DNA from: Pseudonocardia sp.
Lineage (GTDB): Bacteria; Actinomycetota; Actinomycetes; Mycobacteriales; Pseudonocardiaceae
Direction of reading: 5' to 3'
DNA: 37,156 bases
Assembly: GCF_029263155.1 (NCBI RefSeq)
Contig: NZ_JAJCYB010000085.1
Location: 1-37,156, forward strand
The number at the start of each line of letters is the position of its first letter. The first letter of the stretch is position 1. The translations under genes were made by a program, and so were the position numbers. Below the pieces are notes generated by a model. That model saw nothing but the letters and a program-made list of their open reading frames with translations. It made no database searches and was not told where the DNA came from. Positions 1 through 8,478 of the stretch are shown here, one piece after another.

Positions 1-24
1 CCCCACTGCGGTTCCGGGGCGGGC

Positions 25-837
25 TCAGCGGCGGCGGCGGGCCGGGGTGGCGCCGGGCTGGCAGGTGGGGCACCAGTAGGCGATTCGGGCGTAGACGCCG
101 TCGCCCTGCTCGGCCATCCGGATGCGGGTGCCGCAACGGCGGCACGGCCTGCGGCCGCGCTCGAACACCCAGTGCTGGTCGCGGCCCAGCTCGCCGGTGG
201 TCGACTGTTCGGGGCGGTCGGCGTTGCGCAGCAGCAGCTCGCGGGCGCACGCGATGACGGCGGCCGGGTCGGGCACGTCGCGGGTGAGCGTCCACGGGGA
301 CAGGCCGCGCAGGAAGCAGACCTCGGTCTTGTACAGGTTGCCGACGCCGGCCAGCACGCGCTGCTCCAGCAGCACCAGCCCGATCTCGGAGCCGCCGCGG
401 GCGGTGAGGCGGCGCAGCGCCTCGGCGGCGTGAGCGTCGGACCAGCCCGGGTCGAGCAGGTCCGGGCCCAGGTGCCCGACCAGGCGCGACTCGTCCGCGG
501 TGGGCAGCAGCTCCAGGTCGTGCAACGCGAACCCGACGGCGACGCGCTCGGCGGTCTCCAGCACCGCCCGGGCCTCGTGCGCGGGCCGCTGCCAGGACAT
601 CCCGGGCCGGTAGAGGTGCCAGGACCCGTCCATCCGGAAGTGGCTGTGCAGGCTGCGGCCGTCGTCGAAGCGGGTGAACAGGTGCTTGCCGACCGACACC
701 ACACCCGTGACGGTGCGCCCGGCGAGGTCGTGCTCGGCCAGCCGGGGATGGCGCAGCTCGCCGCGCAGCAGCGTCCCACCGGTGAGCGCGGCGCGCAGGC
801 GCTTCCCGGCGAGGTAGACGGTGTCACCCTCGGGCAC
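25..837 (-). CDS. nei2: Fpg/Nei family DNA glycosylase (endonuclease VIII-like, Nei2)
   Basis: Base-excision repair glycosylase/AP lyase of the Fpg/Nei family, 270 aa, the usual length. After the initiator residue the protein begins PEGDTV; Pro2 is the family Schiff-base nucleophile and Glu3 the catalytic acid. Lys51 (SVGKHL) matches the conserved beta-strand lysine. The H2TH region is about residues 130-200 (GVGNLYKTEV). A C-terminal zinc finger is formed by Cys232, Cys235, Cys256 and Cys259. PEGD rather than PELPEV points to Nei rather than MutM. The start is GTG, supported by TAGGTT (844-849) 6 nt upstream, so the mRNA is probably leaderless. In Mycobacterium tuberculosis the homologue Rv3297 lies beside lhr (Rv3296); here lhr is also nearby on the same strand. 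Confidence 0.93.
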   Translation of the reverse strand: MPEGDTVYLAGKRLRAALTGGTLLRGELRHPRLAEHDLAGRTVTGVVSVGKHLFTRFDDGRSLHSHFRMDGSWHLYRPGMSWQRPAHEARAVLETAERVAVGFALHDLELLPTADESRLVGHLGPDLLDPGWSDAHAAEALRRLTARGGSEIGLVLLEQRVLAGVGNLYKTEVCFLRGLSPWTLTRDVPDPAAVIACARELLLRNADRPEQSTTGELGRDQHWVFERGRRPCRRCGTRIRMAEQGDGVYARIAYWCPTCQPGATPARRRR

Positions 838-843
838 CGGTCG

Positions 844-849
844 AACCTA
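844..849 (-). promoter_or_regulatory. -10 box of nei2 (leaderless)
   Basis: TAGGTT on the minus strand fits the actinobacterial TANNNT -10 consensus. Exactly 6 nt separate it from the GTG start, so transcription probably begins at the start codon. No -35 element is obvious. Confidence 0.5.
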
Positions 850-884
850 GCGCCGCGACTCGTCCGCCGCCGTGCCACGCCGGG

Positions 885-890
885 TACGGT
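885..890 (+). promoter_or_regulatory. -10 box of the DUF6412 gene (leaderless)
   Basis: TACGGT fits TANNNT and lies 6 nt before the ATG at 897. No Shine-Dalgarno sequence is present. It is divergent from the nei2 promoter within a 59-bp gap. Confidence 0.5.
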
Positions 891-896
891 GGCTGC

Positions 897-1211
897 ATGC
901 GCGGGACGTGGGCACAGGTCAGCGGTGCCCTGTTGCTGCTGTCGGTCCTGCTCGGCGCCTCGATGGCCGACGGCGCGCTCGCCGAGCCGTCGCTGCTGAT
1001 CGGCGCCGTCGGGGCCCTGCTGCTCGCCTGGGGGGCCGCCCGGCCCGCCGTGCCGCCCGCCCTACCCGCGGGTGTCGCCGTGGCGGCCCGTGAGCACCGC
1101 CGGGCACTCGCCCGTCTCGCCGCACCTCGCCAGCGGGACCCGGACGCCCCGGGCCACACCCGCTCCCGCGCACCGTCGGGCCTGCTCCCGGCGGCAGGCC
1201 CCACCGGGTAG
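897..1211 (+). CDS. Small membrane protein, DUF6412-like
   Basis: 104 aa. Two hydrophobic segments are visible (about residues 7-25 and 32-50), followed by a basic, Pro/Ala-rich cytoplasmic tail. Size, topology and position directly upstream of a YidC-type insertase match actinobacterial proteins annotated DUF6412; the assignment is from memory and context. No enzymatic motif is seen. The neighbour suggests a role with membrane protein insertion, which is inference. The start is set by the leaderless -10 box at 885-890. The stop codon falls inside the first copy of a GGTAGCACCC repeat. Confidence 0.7.
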   Translation: MRGTWAQVSGALLLLSVLLGASMADGALAEPSLLIGAVGALLLAWGAARPAVPPALPAGVAVAAREHRRALARLAAPRQRDPDAPGHTRSRAPSGLLPAAGPTG

Positions 1212-1245
1212 CACCCTCCCGGTAGCACCCCTTCAGGTAGCACCC
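1207..1245 (+). repeat. Three direct GGTAGCACCC repeats
   Basis: GGTAGCACCC occurs at 1207-1216, 1221-1230 and 1236-1245, at 14- and 15-bp steps, with a degenerate GGGCACCACC following. The first copy contains the stop codon of the DUF6412 gene. A further exact copy lies at 3649-3658. Confidence 0.7.
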
Positions 1246-1303
1246 CTCCTGGGCACCACCGCCGGACACGCGTCCCCCGTCCCGGCTGCCCTGGAGTGCC
1301 GCC

Positions 1304-2236
1304 TTGCTGCTCGATCCCCTGTACTACGCCGTGTCCGCCGTCATGTGGTTCTGGCACGAGGTCCTGGGCCTGCTGCTCGGACCCGCGAGCGGTGTCGCCT
1401 GGGCGCTCGCCGTCGTGCTGCTCGTCCTCACCCTGCGCGCCGTCATGATCAGACCGTTCCTGTCGTCGGTGCGCTCCGGCCGCCGGATGCGGGCCATCGC
1501 GCCCCAGCTGGCCGAGCTGCGCAGGCGCCACCGCGACGACCCAGCCCGGCTGGTGCAGGAGACCCGGGCCCTGCAGGGCGCGCACGGGGTCAGCACCCTG
1601 GGCGCCCTGCTGCCCGCGCTGCTCCAGATACCGGTGTTCCTCGGGCTGCTGCACGTGCTGCACGGCTTCAACCGCCCGGGGCTCTCGTTCGAGCAGAATG
1701 CGGCGCTGCCCAACTACGCCTTCGCCCCCGACGAGGTGCGCTCGTTCCTGCAGGCGCGGCTGTTCGGGGCACCGCTGTCGTCGTACCTGTCGATGCCGCA
1801 GGACCTGCTCCACTCGTTCGGCGTGCACGTCGCGCGCTGGGAGGTCGCGGCCGTCGCGCTGCCGCTGATGCTGCTCGCGGCCGTCGCCACGCACTTCTCG
1901 GCGCGGCACTCGCTGGCCCAGCAGACCCTGGAGGGCCCCGCTGCGTCGATCATGCGCTGGACGCCGTGGGTCTTCCCGCTCGGCGCGGTGCTCGGCGGGC
2001 TGTTCTTCCCGTTCCCGGTGGCGATCCTGCTGTACTGGTTCACGAACAACGTCTGGACGCTGGTGCAGCAGCGCATCGTGTTCCGCCGCGTGGCCGCCGA
2101 ACCGCTGCTGACGGTGCCGCCGGCTCCGCCCCCGCCGGCCGTTCCGCAGGGCGCCCGACGGACCCGCCCGGCCAGACCCAGGCGACACGCGTCGGGTCAC
2201 CGGCCGAGCCGGCGCAGGCGCCGCGCCGCCACGTGA
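1304..2236 (+). CDS. yidC: Membrane protein insertase YidC/Oxa1 family (paralogue)
   Basis: 310 aa, Oxa1/YidC core without the large periplasmic domain of Gram-negative YidC. The N-terminal DPLYYAVSAVMWFWHEVLGL matches the family start. An arginine (TLRAVMIRP) sits in the position of the hydrophilic-groove Arg, followed by a charged coiled-coil-like C1 loop (AELRRRHRDDPARLVQETRAL) and helices at about 105-125, 180-200 and 220-255. The C-terminal tail of about 40 residues is Pro-rich and then strongly Arg-rich, as in YidC proteins thought to contact ribosomes. TTG start, chosen because GGAG lies 7 nt upstream (1293-1296). The gene is away from rnpA and jag, where the housekeeping yidC normally sits, so it is probably a second copy. 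Confidence 0.9.
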   Translation: MLLDPLYYAVSAVMWFWHEVLGLLLGPASGVAWALAVVLLVLTLRAVMIRPFLSSVRSGRRMRAIAPQLAELRRRHRDDPARLVQETRALQGAHGVSTLGALLPALLQIPVFLGLLHVLHGFNRPGLSFEQNAALPNYAFAPDEVRSFLQARLFGAPLSSYLSMPQDLLHSFGVHVARWEVAAVALPLMLLAAVATHFSARHSLAQQTLEGPAASIMRWTPWVFPLGAVLGGLFFPFPVAILLYWFTNNVWTLVQQRIVFRRVAAEPLLTVPPAPPPPAVPQGARRTRPARPRRHASGHRPSRRRRRAAT

Positions 2237-2244
2237 TCATCGCC

Positions 2245-2284
2245 TGCGGTGCAGGAGCGACAGGGCCGTCGTCCCTGCACCGCA
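2245..2284. terminator. Bidirectional hairpin terminator
   Basis: Perfect 11-bp inverted repeat: TGCGGTGCAGG (2245-2255) pairs with CCTGCACCGCA (2274-2284), and the 18-nt loop can fold further. It lies between the convergent yidC and PIG-L-like genes. There is no T tract, as is common in actinobacteria. Confidence 0.75.
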
Positions 2285-2317
2285 ACCGCCGATCATGGCG
2301 GCCGGCTCGGCAGGCCC

Positions 2318-3457
2318 TCACCAGCGGCGCAGCACGTGCACCAGGAACTCCTCGTCCGCGTGCTCGACGAGCAGCTCGAAGCGGGGGTCGTCGATGAGGA
2401 TCCGGTGCGCGGCGGCCCCGTCGCGGGGGGCCTCGGCGGGCCAGCCGTCCCAGTGCACCAGCACGACGTCGCCACCGGGTTCCAGGGCCTCGGCGAGGCG
2501 GTCCACGCTGCGGGCGAGGTCGGCGGCGGCCAGGTAGTAGAGCACCTCGCCGAGCACGGCGAGGTCGATCCCGGCGGGCAGCGCCGCCGGGTCGGGCAAC
2601 GCGACCCGGGTCACCCCGACGTGCGTCAGCCCCGCGGTGGCCGCCGCGGTCTGCGCGACCGCCGCGGGGGAGAAGTCGGAGGCGTCGAGGCGGTCGCAGC
2701 GGGCGGCCAGCTCGCGCGTGAGCGCGCCGGTGCCGCAGGCGGGTTCGGCGGCGTGCCGGTAGCGCTCCGCGGGCAGGCAGGCCAGCACGACGGCGCGCTT
2801 GCGGCGTTCGTACCAGCTCGTGCGCGTCTCCCACGGGTCGCCGTCGCCCGCACCGTCGGTCCCGGCGTAGAGCTCGTCGAACCGGGACAGCGGGGCGCCG
2901 TCGACGCGCGGGATGCGGAACACCACCTCGGGCCCGGCGGCGCCTCCGGGCCCCGGGCCGTGGGCGAACGCGTGGGCCCAGGGGATCGACGGGTCGTCGG
3001 GGCGCATCCGGGACCACATCCCGACCGGGTACCCCCAACCGCAGGCCGTGACCGGTGCCGCGGCGGCCGCGGCCCGCCCGGCGGCGGCGTGTGCGGGGTC
3101 CGGGTCCCCGGCCCAGGGCGCAAGGTAGGCGTCCGCGTCGTGCAGCAGCGGGGCGAGGGTGCGGGCCAGCAGGCCGGGGTCCGGATCGGCGAGCCCGAGA
3201 TGGTGGACGGGGATGTCGGCCGGACCCGGCGGCCCGCCGCTCGCGGCCCCGCCTCCCCCCGGCCCGTCCTCGGTGACGATCACCAGCTCCAGCCGCGCGC
3301 CCGCGTCGTGCACCGCACGCATCGTCGTGCCGACGGCGCGCACCGCGTCGGCCGGGTGGGTGGCGACGACCACCACGTGCCCCATCTGTGCCGGGTCCAG
3401 CGGGCGGGGCGGGTGCGCGGCCAGGGCCGCACGCCAGTCGGCGGGGGGTGTGGTCAC
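2318..3457 (-). CDS. PIG-L-like domain fused to a class I SAM methyltransferase (NodS-like)
   Basis: 379 aa, two domains. Residues 26-190 resemble PIG-L/LmbE deacetylases (zinc-dependent N-deacetylases, e.g. MshB). The signature AHPDDE is degenerate here: ATHPADA, with His34 and Asp37 kept but the first Asp (catalytic base in MshB) replaced by Ala36. His123 (DPAHAAAG) may be the third metal ligand. Residues 210-379 form a Rossmann methyltransferase with motif I EPACGTGALT (238-247), acidic DASDFS, and LGEVLYYL as in NodS-like enzymes. Such fusions are common in actinobacteria, often near glycosyltransferases, but no such partner is here. The substrate is unknown; the deacetylase half may be inactive. 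GTG start chosen at VTTPPADW, after which the protein resembles the family. Confidence 0.82.
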   Translation of the reverse strand: MTTPPADWRAALAAHPPRPLDPAQMGHVVVVATHPADAVRAVGTTMRAVHDAGARLELVIVTEDGPGGGGAASGGPPGPADIPVHHLGLADPDPGLLARTLAPLLHDADAYLAPWAGDPDPAHAAAGRAAAAAAPVTACGWGYPVGMWSRMRPDDPSIPWAHAFAHGPGPGGAAGPEVVFRIPRVDGAPLSRFDELYAGTDGAGDGDPWETRTSWYERRKRAVVLACLPAERYRHAAEPACGTGALTRELAARCDRLDASDFSPAAVAQTAAATAGLTHVGVTRVALPDPAALPAGIDLAVLGEVLYYLAAADLARSVDRLAEALEPGGDVVLVHWDGWPAEAPRDGAAAHRILIDDPRFELLVEHADEEFLVHVLRRW

Positions 3458-3648
3458 GGGCCCAGCCTCCCAGGCCGACCGATCCTCGGGCGAGCGGCTC
3501 CACCGGCGACTCGCCCCGTCGCCGCACCCGGTGGTCGGCGGGTGGTCGACGATCCGCCGCGGTGCCGCACCGACGACCGACCCGCCCGGATCGGCCTGCC
3601 CGTGCTGCGCGCCCCGGCCCGCGCCGGCCGGTCCGGGGCCCGCTGTGC

Positions 3649-3658
3649 GGTAGCACCC
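3649..3658 (+). repeat. Fourth GGTAGCACCC copy
   Basis: Exact copy of the 10-mer found three times at 1207-1245. It lies in the 241-bp gap between lhr and the PIG-L-like gene, where no other clear feature is seen. Confidence 0.5.
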
Positions 3659-3698
3659 GCGAGGTCGTGCGTGCCGCTCCCGGTCGCCGCCGCGCGGG

Positions 3699-6600
3699 TC
3701 AGGCCCGCAGCCGCAGCCCCTTGGGTGTGACGCGGAAACCGGCCTCGGTGAGCACGTCGGCCAGCTCCGAGCCCAGCGACCCGACCCCGTCGGCCTTCTC
3801 CACCGCGATCGACCCCAGCCAGCCCTCGTGGACCGCCCCCGCCAGGGCCTGCGCCGCGGCGGCCAGCTCCGCACGCTCGGCGGTGAACGACAGCAACGAC
3901 CTCCCGCCCCGCTCGACGTACAGCGCCGGGGCCCCCTCCACGAGCACCACGAGAGCCCCGGCCTTGCGCCCCGGCCGGTGCTTGGTGTCGCCGACGGTGC
4001 CCGGCCAGGACAGCGCCGCACCGTAGGGCTGGGCGGGGTCGGCCGCGGCCAGCACCACCCGCGACAGCTCGCCGGCCGCGCCGTGCTCCCCGGGGTCCGG
4101 GGACCCGTCGGGGCGCGACATCGCCCGCAGCCGGTCGATCGCCCCGGGCACGGCGAACTGCGCCGCCCCCAGCCCCTCCACGACGTACCCGCGCCGCGCA
4201 CGCCCGGAGTCCTCCATGGCCCGCAGGACCCGGTAGACGGCCGCGAACCCGCCGGTGACCCGCTCGGTGCCCAGGGCCCCGCGGGTGAGCACGCCGTGAC
4301 GTTCCAGGAACGCCTCCGCCCGGGCGTGGGCGCGACGGGTCGGGTCGGGCTCGCGGTCGACGGCCAGCGCCCACCGCCCGCCCACCGACGGGGGGCCGCC
4401 ACGGCTGGGCATCGCGGGACGCCCGGCGCGCAGCTGCGCGTACCGGCCCCGCGACGCCGTGCGCCGGGTGCGGTGCGCCCCGCCCCGCCCGCCCGACCCG
4501 CCGCCGAGCCGGGCGCGCAGCGGACCGAGCGTGTCGTTGCTGAGCAGCCCGGCCCACACCAGGTCCCAGATCGCGGCGACCGTGGCGTCGTCGCCGGGGC
4601 CCGGCTCCCCGGCGTCCACCAGCACCCGCCCGGCCCGGTCGGCCAGCTCCCTGAAGAACAGCGCCCCGCCCCCGGTGGGCGGCAGCGCGGGATCGGGCCG
4701 GCCGAGCGCGGCGAGCAGCGCCCGGTGCAGGGGGGTCCCGGCGACGTCGGTCTCCGGTTCCGGGAGCAGCAGGTCGGCGACGTCGGCGGGCGCGATCGCC
4801 AGCCAGCCGTCGCCGCCGGCCAGCGGCCCGCAGCCGGTCCAGGTGACCTCGCCCGCGGCCGTGAGCTCGTCGAGCAGCGCGGGCGTGTACCCGGGCAGCC
4901 GGGCGGGCAGGATCAGCGACTCCAGCGCACTCGCCGGGAGCGGCGCCCCGGCCAGCTGCTCCACCACCCCGAGCACGTCCTCCGCGGCGGGCGCCCGTCG
5001 CATCCGGCCGCGCCGGCCACCACCGGCCCCGGTCTGCACCCCCTGCCATGCGGGCAGGAACCGGCCCAGCGCCCGTTGCTCGACGGGCTCCACCTCCGCC
5101 CGCAGCCGGGCCAGCGAGGCGCGCCGCAGCCGCCGCAGCACCTCGGCGTCGCAGTACTCGATACCGTCGGCCCCGGGCCGCAGCTCGCCCCGGGCGACCC
5201 GCCCGGACCCGACGAGCCGGTCGAGCACCCCGGCGACGACGGCCACCCCCAGCCCGAACCGCACCGCACAGTCGGCCGCCGCGAACGGCCCGTGGGTGCG
5301 GGCGTAGCGCAGCACGAGATCGCCCAGCGGATCGGCGACCGGCTCGGTGAAGGCCTCCGGCACCCCGACCGGCAGCGCCGCCCCGAGCGCGTCGCGCACG
5401 CGCCCGGCGTCCTCGACGGCGAGCCAGCGTTCCTCGTTGCCCATCCGGACGCGGATCACCCGACGCGCCGACTCCAGTGACGCCAGCCACTCCGGGGCGA
5501 CGCCGCGGGCCGTGGCCTCGGAGGTGGTGAGGTCGCCGAGGAAGCGCAGCAGGTCGGCGGCCCCCTCGGCGTCGCGGGCGTGCCGGTCCGGGGCGAGCCG
5601 CTGCAGCGACGCCTCGACCTCGGCGAGCACCTCGGGATCGAGCAGCTCCCGGATGGCCTCCGACCCGAGCAGCTCGGCGAGCAGGGTGGAGTCCAGCGCC
5701 AGTGCCGCGGCCCGGCGCTCGGCCAGCGGGGCGTCGGCCTCGTAGAGGAACATCCCGACGTAGCCGAACAGCAGGCTGCGCGCGAACGGTGACGGCGCCG
5801 GCGTGTTCACCTCGACGACCCGCACCGTGCGGGCCTGCACCTCGGCCATCAGCCCGCGCAGGCCCGGCAGGTCGTAGACGTCCTGCACGCACTCGCGCAT
5901 CGCCTCGAGGGTGACCGGGAACTGCTCGTAGCGCCCGGCCACCGCCAGCAGCTGGGCCGAGCGCTGCCGCTGCTGCCACAGCGGCGACCGCCGCTTGGGG
6001 TCCCTCCGGGGCAGCAACAGCGAGCGTGCCGCGCACTCCCGGAACCGTGAGGCGTACAGCGACGACCCGCCCAGCTCCGCGACCACGATCTGCTCCACCT
6101 CTCCCGGGTCGAGCAGGACGTCCTCGGCGGTCGGGACGACCTCGTTCCCGCTGTCGTCCACGGCGTCGGGCAGGCGCAGCACGATCCCGTCGTCGGCCCC
6201 CGAGGCCTGGCACTCCACCCCGCGCCGTTCCCGCATCCGCGCGGCGATGGCGAGCGCCCACGGGCCGTTGACCTGGCGCCCGAACGGCGAGTGCACCACC
6301 AGCCGCCAGTCGCCCAGCTCGTCGCGGAAGCGCTCCACGAGGATCGTGCGGTCGCTCGGGACGTGCCGCGTCGCCTCGCGCTGCTCGTGCAGGTAGGCGA
6401 CCAGGTTGTCGATCGCCCACGCGTCGAGCCCCGCCGCCGCCCGCTCGCGCGCCGCGGTGTCCGGCAGCGCCGACATCTCCCGCACGAACGCCCCGACCGC
6501 GCGCCCCAGCTCCAGCGGCCGCCCGATCGACTCCCCCTTCCAGAACGGCATCCGGGCGGGCACCCCCGGCGCCGGGGTGACGATCACGCGGTCGTGCGTG

Positions 6601-8369
6601 ATGTCCTCGACCCGCCAGCTCGACGTGCCGAGCAGGAACGTGTCGCCCACGCGCGACTCGTAGACCATCTCCTCGTCGAGCTCGCCGACCCGCGAGCCCG
6701 CGCCGTCGGCCCCGCCCGGCGTCATGACGGTGAACAGCCCGCGGTCGGGGATCGTGCCCCCGGAGGTGACGGCGAGCCGCTGCGCGCCCGGCCGCCCCGC
6801 GAGGGTGTCGGTCACCCGATCCCACGTGATCCGGGCCCGCAGCTCACCGAACTCCTCGGACGGGTAGCGCCCGGCCAGCATGTCGAGCACCGAGTGCAGC
6901 GCCGACTCGGGCAGCGCCGCGAACGGTGCGGCGCGGCGCACGACACGCGCGAGGTCGGGCAGGGCCCACGGCTCCAGCGCCACCATCGCGACGACCTGCT
7001 GGGCCAGCACGTCGAGCGGGTTGCGCGGGTAGCGCATCGACTCGATGGCGCCGACGGTCATCCGCTCGGCCACCACGGCGCAGGACACGAGATCGCCCCG
7101 GAACTTGGGGAACACCACGCCGGTGGAGATCGCCCCGACCTGGTGTCCGGCCCGCCCGACCCGCTGCAGCCCGGACGCCACGCTGGGCGGCGCCTCGACC
7201 TGCACGACGAGGTCGACCGCGCCCATGTCGATGCCCAGCTCCAGGCTCGACGTGGCCACCACGCACGGCAGCAACCCGGCCTTGAGCTCCTCCTCGACCA
7301 GCGTGCGCTGCTCGCGCGACATCGAACCGTGGTGGGCCTTCGCGACCACGGGCGGCGCCCCGCTCCCGATGCCCGACTGCCCGACGGCCTCGGCGGGGAA
7401 CTCATCGAGGTCGGCCGCGTCCTCGGACTCCTCGGCGGCCAGTTCGTTGAGCTTGGCCGTCAACCGCTCGGCCAGGCGCCGCGAGTTGGAGAACACGATC
7501 GTGGAGCGGTGCTCCCGCACGAGCTCCAGCAGCCGCCGCTCCACCGCGGGCCAGATCGAGGGCCGCTGCGCCGTGCCCGCGGCCGACCCGATGACCTCCT
7601 CGTCGGAGCTGCCCGGCGCGGGCCGCTCGTCGAGCGCGGCCAGGTCCGGTACCGGCACCTCGACGGTGACCTCGATCGTCTTCGGGATCGGCGGCTGCAC
7701 GATCTCCACCGGTCGCGCGCCCGCGAGGAACGCGGACACCTCGTCGATCGGGCGCACCGTGGCCGAGAGCCCGATCCGCTGCGCCGGCCGCTCCAGCAGC
7801 TCGTCGAGGCGTTCGAGCGACAGGGCCAGGTGCGCGCCGCGCTTGGTGCCGGCCACGGCGTGCACCTCGTCGAGGACGACGGTCTGCACGCCCCGCAACG
7901 ACTCGCGCGCCGCCGAGGTGAGGATCAGGAACAGCGACTCGGGCGTGGTGACCAGCACGTCGGGCGGGGTGCGCATGAACAGGCGCCGCTCGTCGGCCGG
8001 GGTGTCGCCGGTACGCATGCCCACGGTGATCTCCGGGACGGGCAGACCCAGGCGCTGCGAGGCCTGCCGGATGCCCGCCAGTGGCGAGCGCAGGTTGCGC
8101 TGCACGTCGACGGCCAGGGCCTTGAGCGGCGACACGTAGAGCACCCGGCAGCGCTGCCGGGGATCCTGCGGCACCGGCGTGGCCGCCAGCCGGTCGAGCG
8201 CCCACAGGAACGCCGCGAGCGTCTTGCCCGAACCCGTCGGCGCGACGACCAGCGCGTGCCGCCCTGCCCGGGCCGCCGCCCACGCCCCCTCCTGCGCCGC
8301 GGTGGGCGCGGCGAAGGCACCCGTGAACCAGTCACGGGTGGCGGCGGAGAATCCGGCGAGCGGGGTCAT
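3699..8369 (-). CDS. lhr: Large ATP-dependent helicase Lhr
   Basis: 1556 aa, full length for bacterial Lhr (about 1500 aa), a superfamily 2 3'-5' translocase that unwinds RNA:DNA and DNA and acts in mitomycin and UV damage response in mycobacteria. Visible motifs: Q-like motif with APTAAQ, Walker A PTGSGKT (GSGKT at 46-50), DEVH (167-170), SATVRP, and QRVGRAGH near residue 400. The winged-helix and Lhr-core follow, then the long C-terminal extension. A basic low-complexity linker (SGGRGGAHRTRRTASRGRY) sits about 330 residues from the end. ATG at 8369 chosen because homologues begin near MTPLAGFS; ATGs at 8378 and 8381 are alternatives, and GGAGG lies only 2 nt before 8369. Same strand as nei2, its neighbour in mycobacteria. 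Confidence 0.95.
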   Translation of the reverse strand: MTPLAGFSAATRDWFTGAFAAPTAAQEGAWAAARAGRHALVVAPTGSGKTLAAFLWALDRLAATPVPQDPRQRCRVLYVSPLKALAVDVQRNLRSPLAGIRQASQRLGLPVPEITVGMRTGDTPADERRLFMRTPPDVLVTTPESLFLILTSAARESLRGVQTVVLDEVHAVAGTKRGAHLALSLERLDELLERPAQRIGLSATVRPIDEVSAFLAGARPVEIVQPPIPKTIEVTVEVPVPDLAALDERPAPGSSDEEVIGSAAGTAQRPSIWPAVERRLLELVREHRSTIVFSNSRRLAERLTAKLNELAAEESEDAADLDEFPAEAVGQSGIGSGAPPVVAKAHHGSMSREQRTLVEEELKAGLLPCVVATSSLELGIDMGAVDLVVQVEAPPSVASGLQRVGRAGHQVGAISTGVVFPKFRGDLVSCAVVAERMTVGAIESMRYPRNPLDVLAQQVVAMVALEPWALPDLARVVRRAAPFAALPESALHSVLDMLAGRYPSEEFGELRARITWDRVTDTLAGRPGAQRLAVTSGGTIPDRGLFTVMTPGGADGAGSRVGELDEEMVYESRVGDTFLLGTSSWRVEDITHDRVIVTPAPGVPARMPFWKGESIGRPLELGRAVGAFVREMSALPDTAARERAAAGLDAWAIDNLVAYLHEQREATRHVPSDRTILVERFRDELGDWRLVVHSPFGRQVNGPWALAIAARMRERRGVECQASGADDGIVLRLPDAVDDSGNEVVPTAEDVLLDPGEVEQIVVAELGGSSLYASRFRECAARSLLLPRRDPKRRSPLWQQRQRSAQLLAVAGRYEQFPVTLEAMRECVQDVYDLPGLRGLMAEVQARTVRVVEVNTPAPSPFARSLLFGYVGMFLYEADAPLAERRAAALALDSTLLAELLGSEAIRELLDPEVLAEVEASLQRLAPDRHARDAEGAADLLRFLGDLTTSEATARGVAPEWLASLESARRVIRVRMGNEERWLAVEDAGRVRDALGAALPVGVPEAFTEPVADPLGDLVLRYARTHGPFAAADCAVRFGLGVAVVAGVLDRLVGSGRVARGELRPGADGIEYCDAEVLRRLRRASLARLRAEVEPVEQRALGRFLPAWQGVQTGAGGGRRGRMRRAPAAEDVLGVVEQLAGAPLPASALESLILPARLPGYTPALLDELTAAGEVTWTGCGPLAGGDGWLAIAPADVADLLLPEPETDVAGTPLHRALLAALGRPDPALPPTGGGALFFRELADRAGRVLVDAGEPGPGDDATVAAIWDLVWAGLLSNDTLGPLRARLGGGSGGRGGAHRTRRTASRGRYAQLRAGRPAMPSRGGPPSVGGRWALAVDREPDPTRRAHARAEAFLERHGVLTRGALGTERVTGGFAAVYRVLRAMEDSGRARRGYVVEGLGAAQFAVPGAIDRLRAMSRPDGSPDPGEHGAAGELSRVVLAAADPAQPYGAALSWPGTVGDTKHRPGRKAGALVVLVEGAPALYVERGGRSLLSFTAERAELAAAAQALAGAVHEGWLGSIAVEKADGVGSLGSELADVLTEAGFRVTPKGLRLRA

Positions 8370-8417
8370 GGCCTCCATCATGCGCCGGGGGTCCGACAGT
8401 CCGGCGCCGGTCGTCGT

Positions 8418-8444
8418 GTTTGACGGCCCGCCCCGCGGGGGAAC
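8418..8444 (+). promoter_or_regulatory. Possible stress-sigma (SigF/SigB-like) promoter
   Basis: GTTT (8418-8421), 17 nt, then GGGAAC (8439-8444). This resembles the SigF/SigB consensus GTTT-N15-17-GGGTAT, though the -10 half is imperfect. It lies 34 bp before a hemerythrin gene, a class known to be SigF-controlled in mycobacteria. Confidence 0.35.
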
Positions 8445-8478
8445 GAGCTGGCGACCGAACCGACAGGAGCCCACCACC

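Noticed and set aside
172..999. Plus-strand open frame across nei2
   Set aside because: Gln/Val/Gly-rich low-complexity translation typical of an antisense frame; the nei2 catalytic and zinc-finger residues identify the true strand.
4459..8423. Long open frames on the plus strand opposite lhr
   Set aside because: They are rich in Arg, Pro and Ala with no recognisable domain, as expected for the antisense of a very GC-rich gene; lhr has clear helicase motifs throughout.
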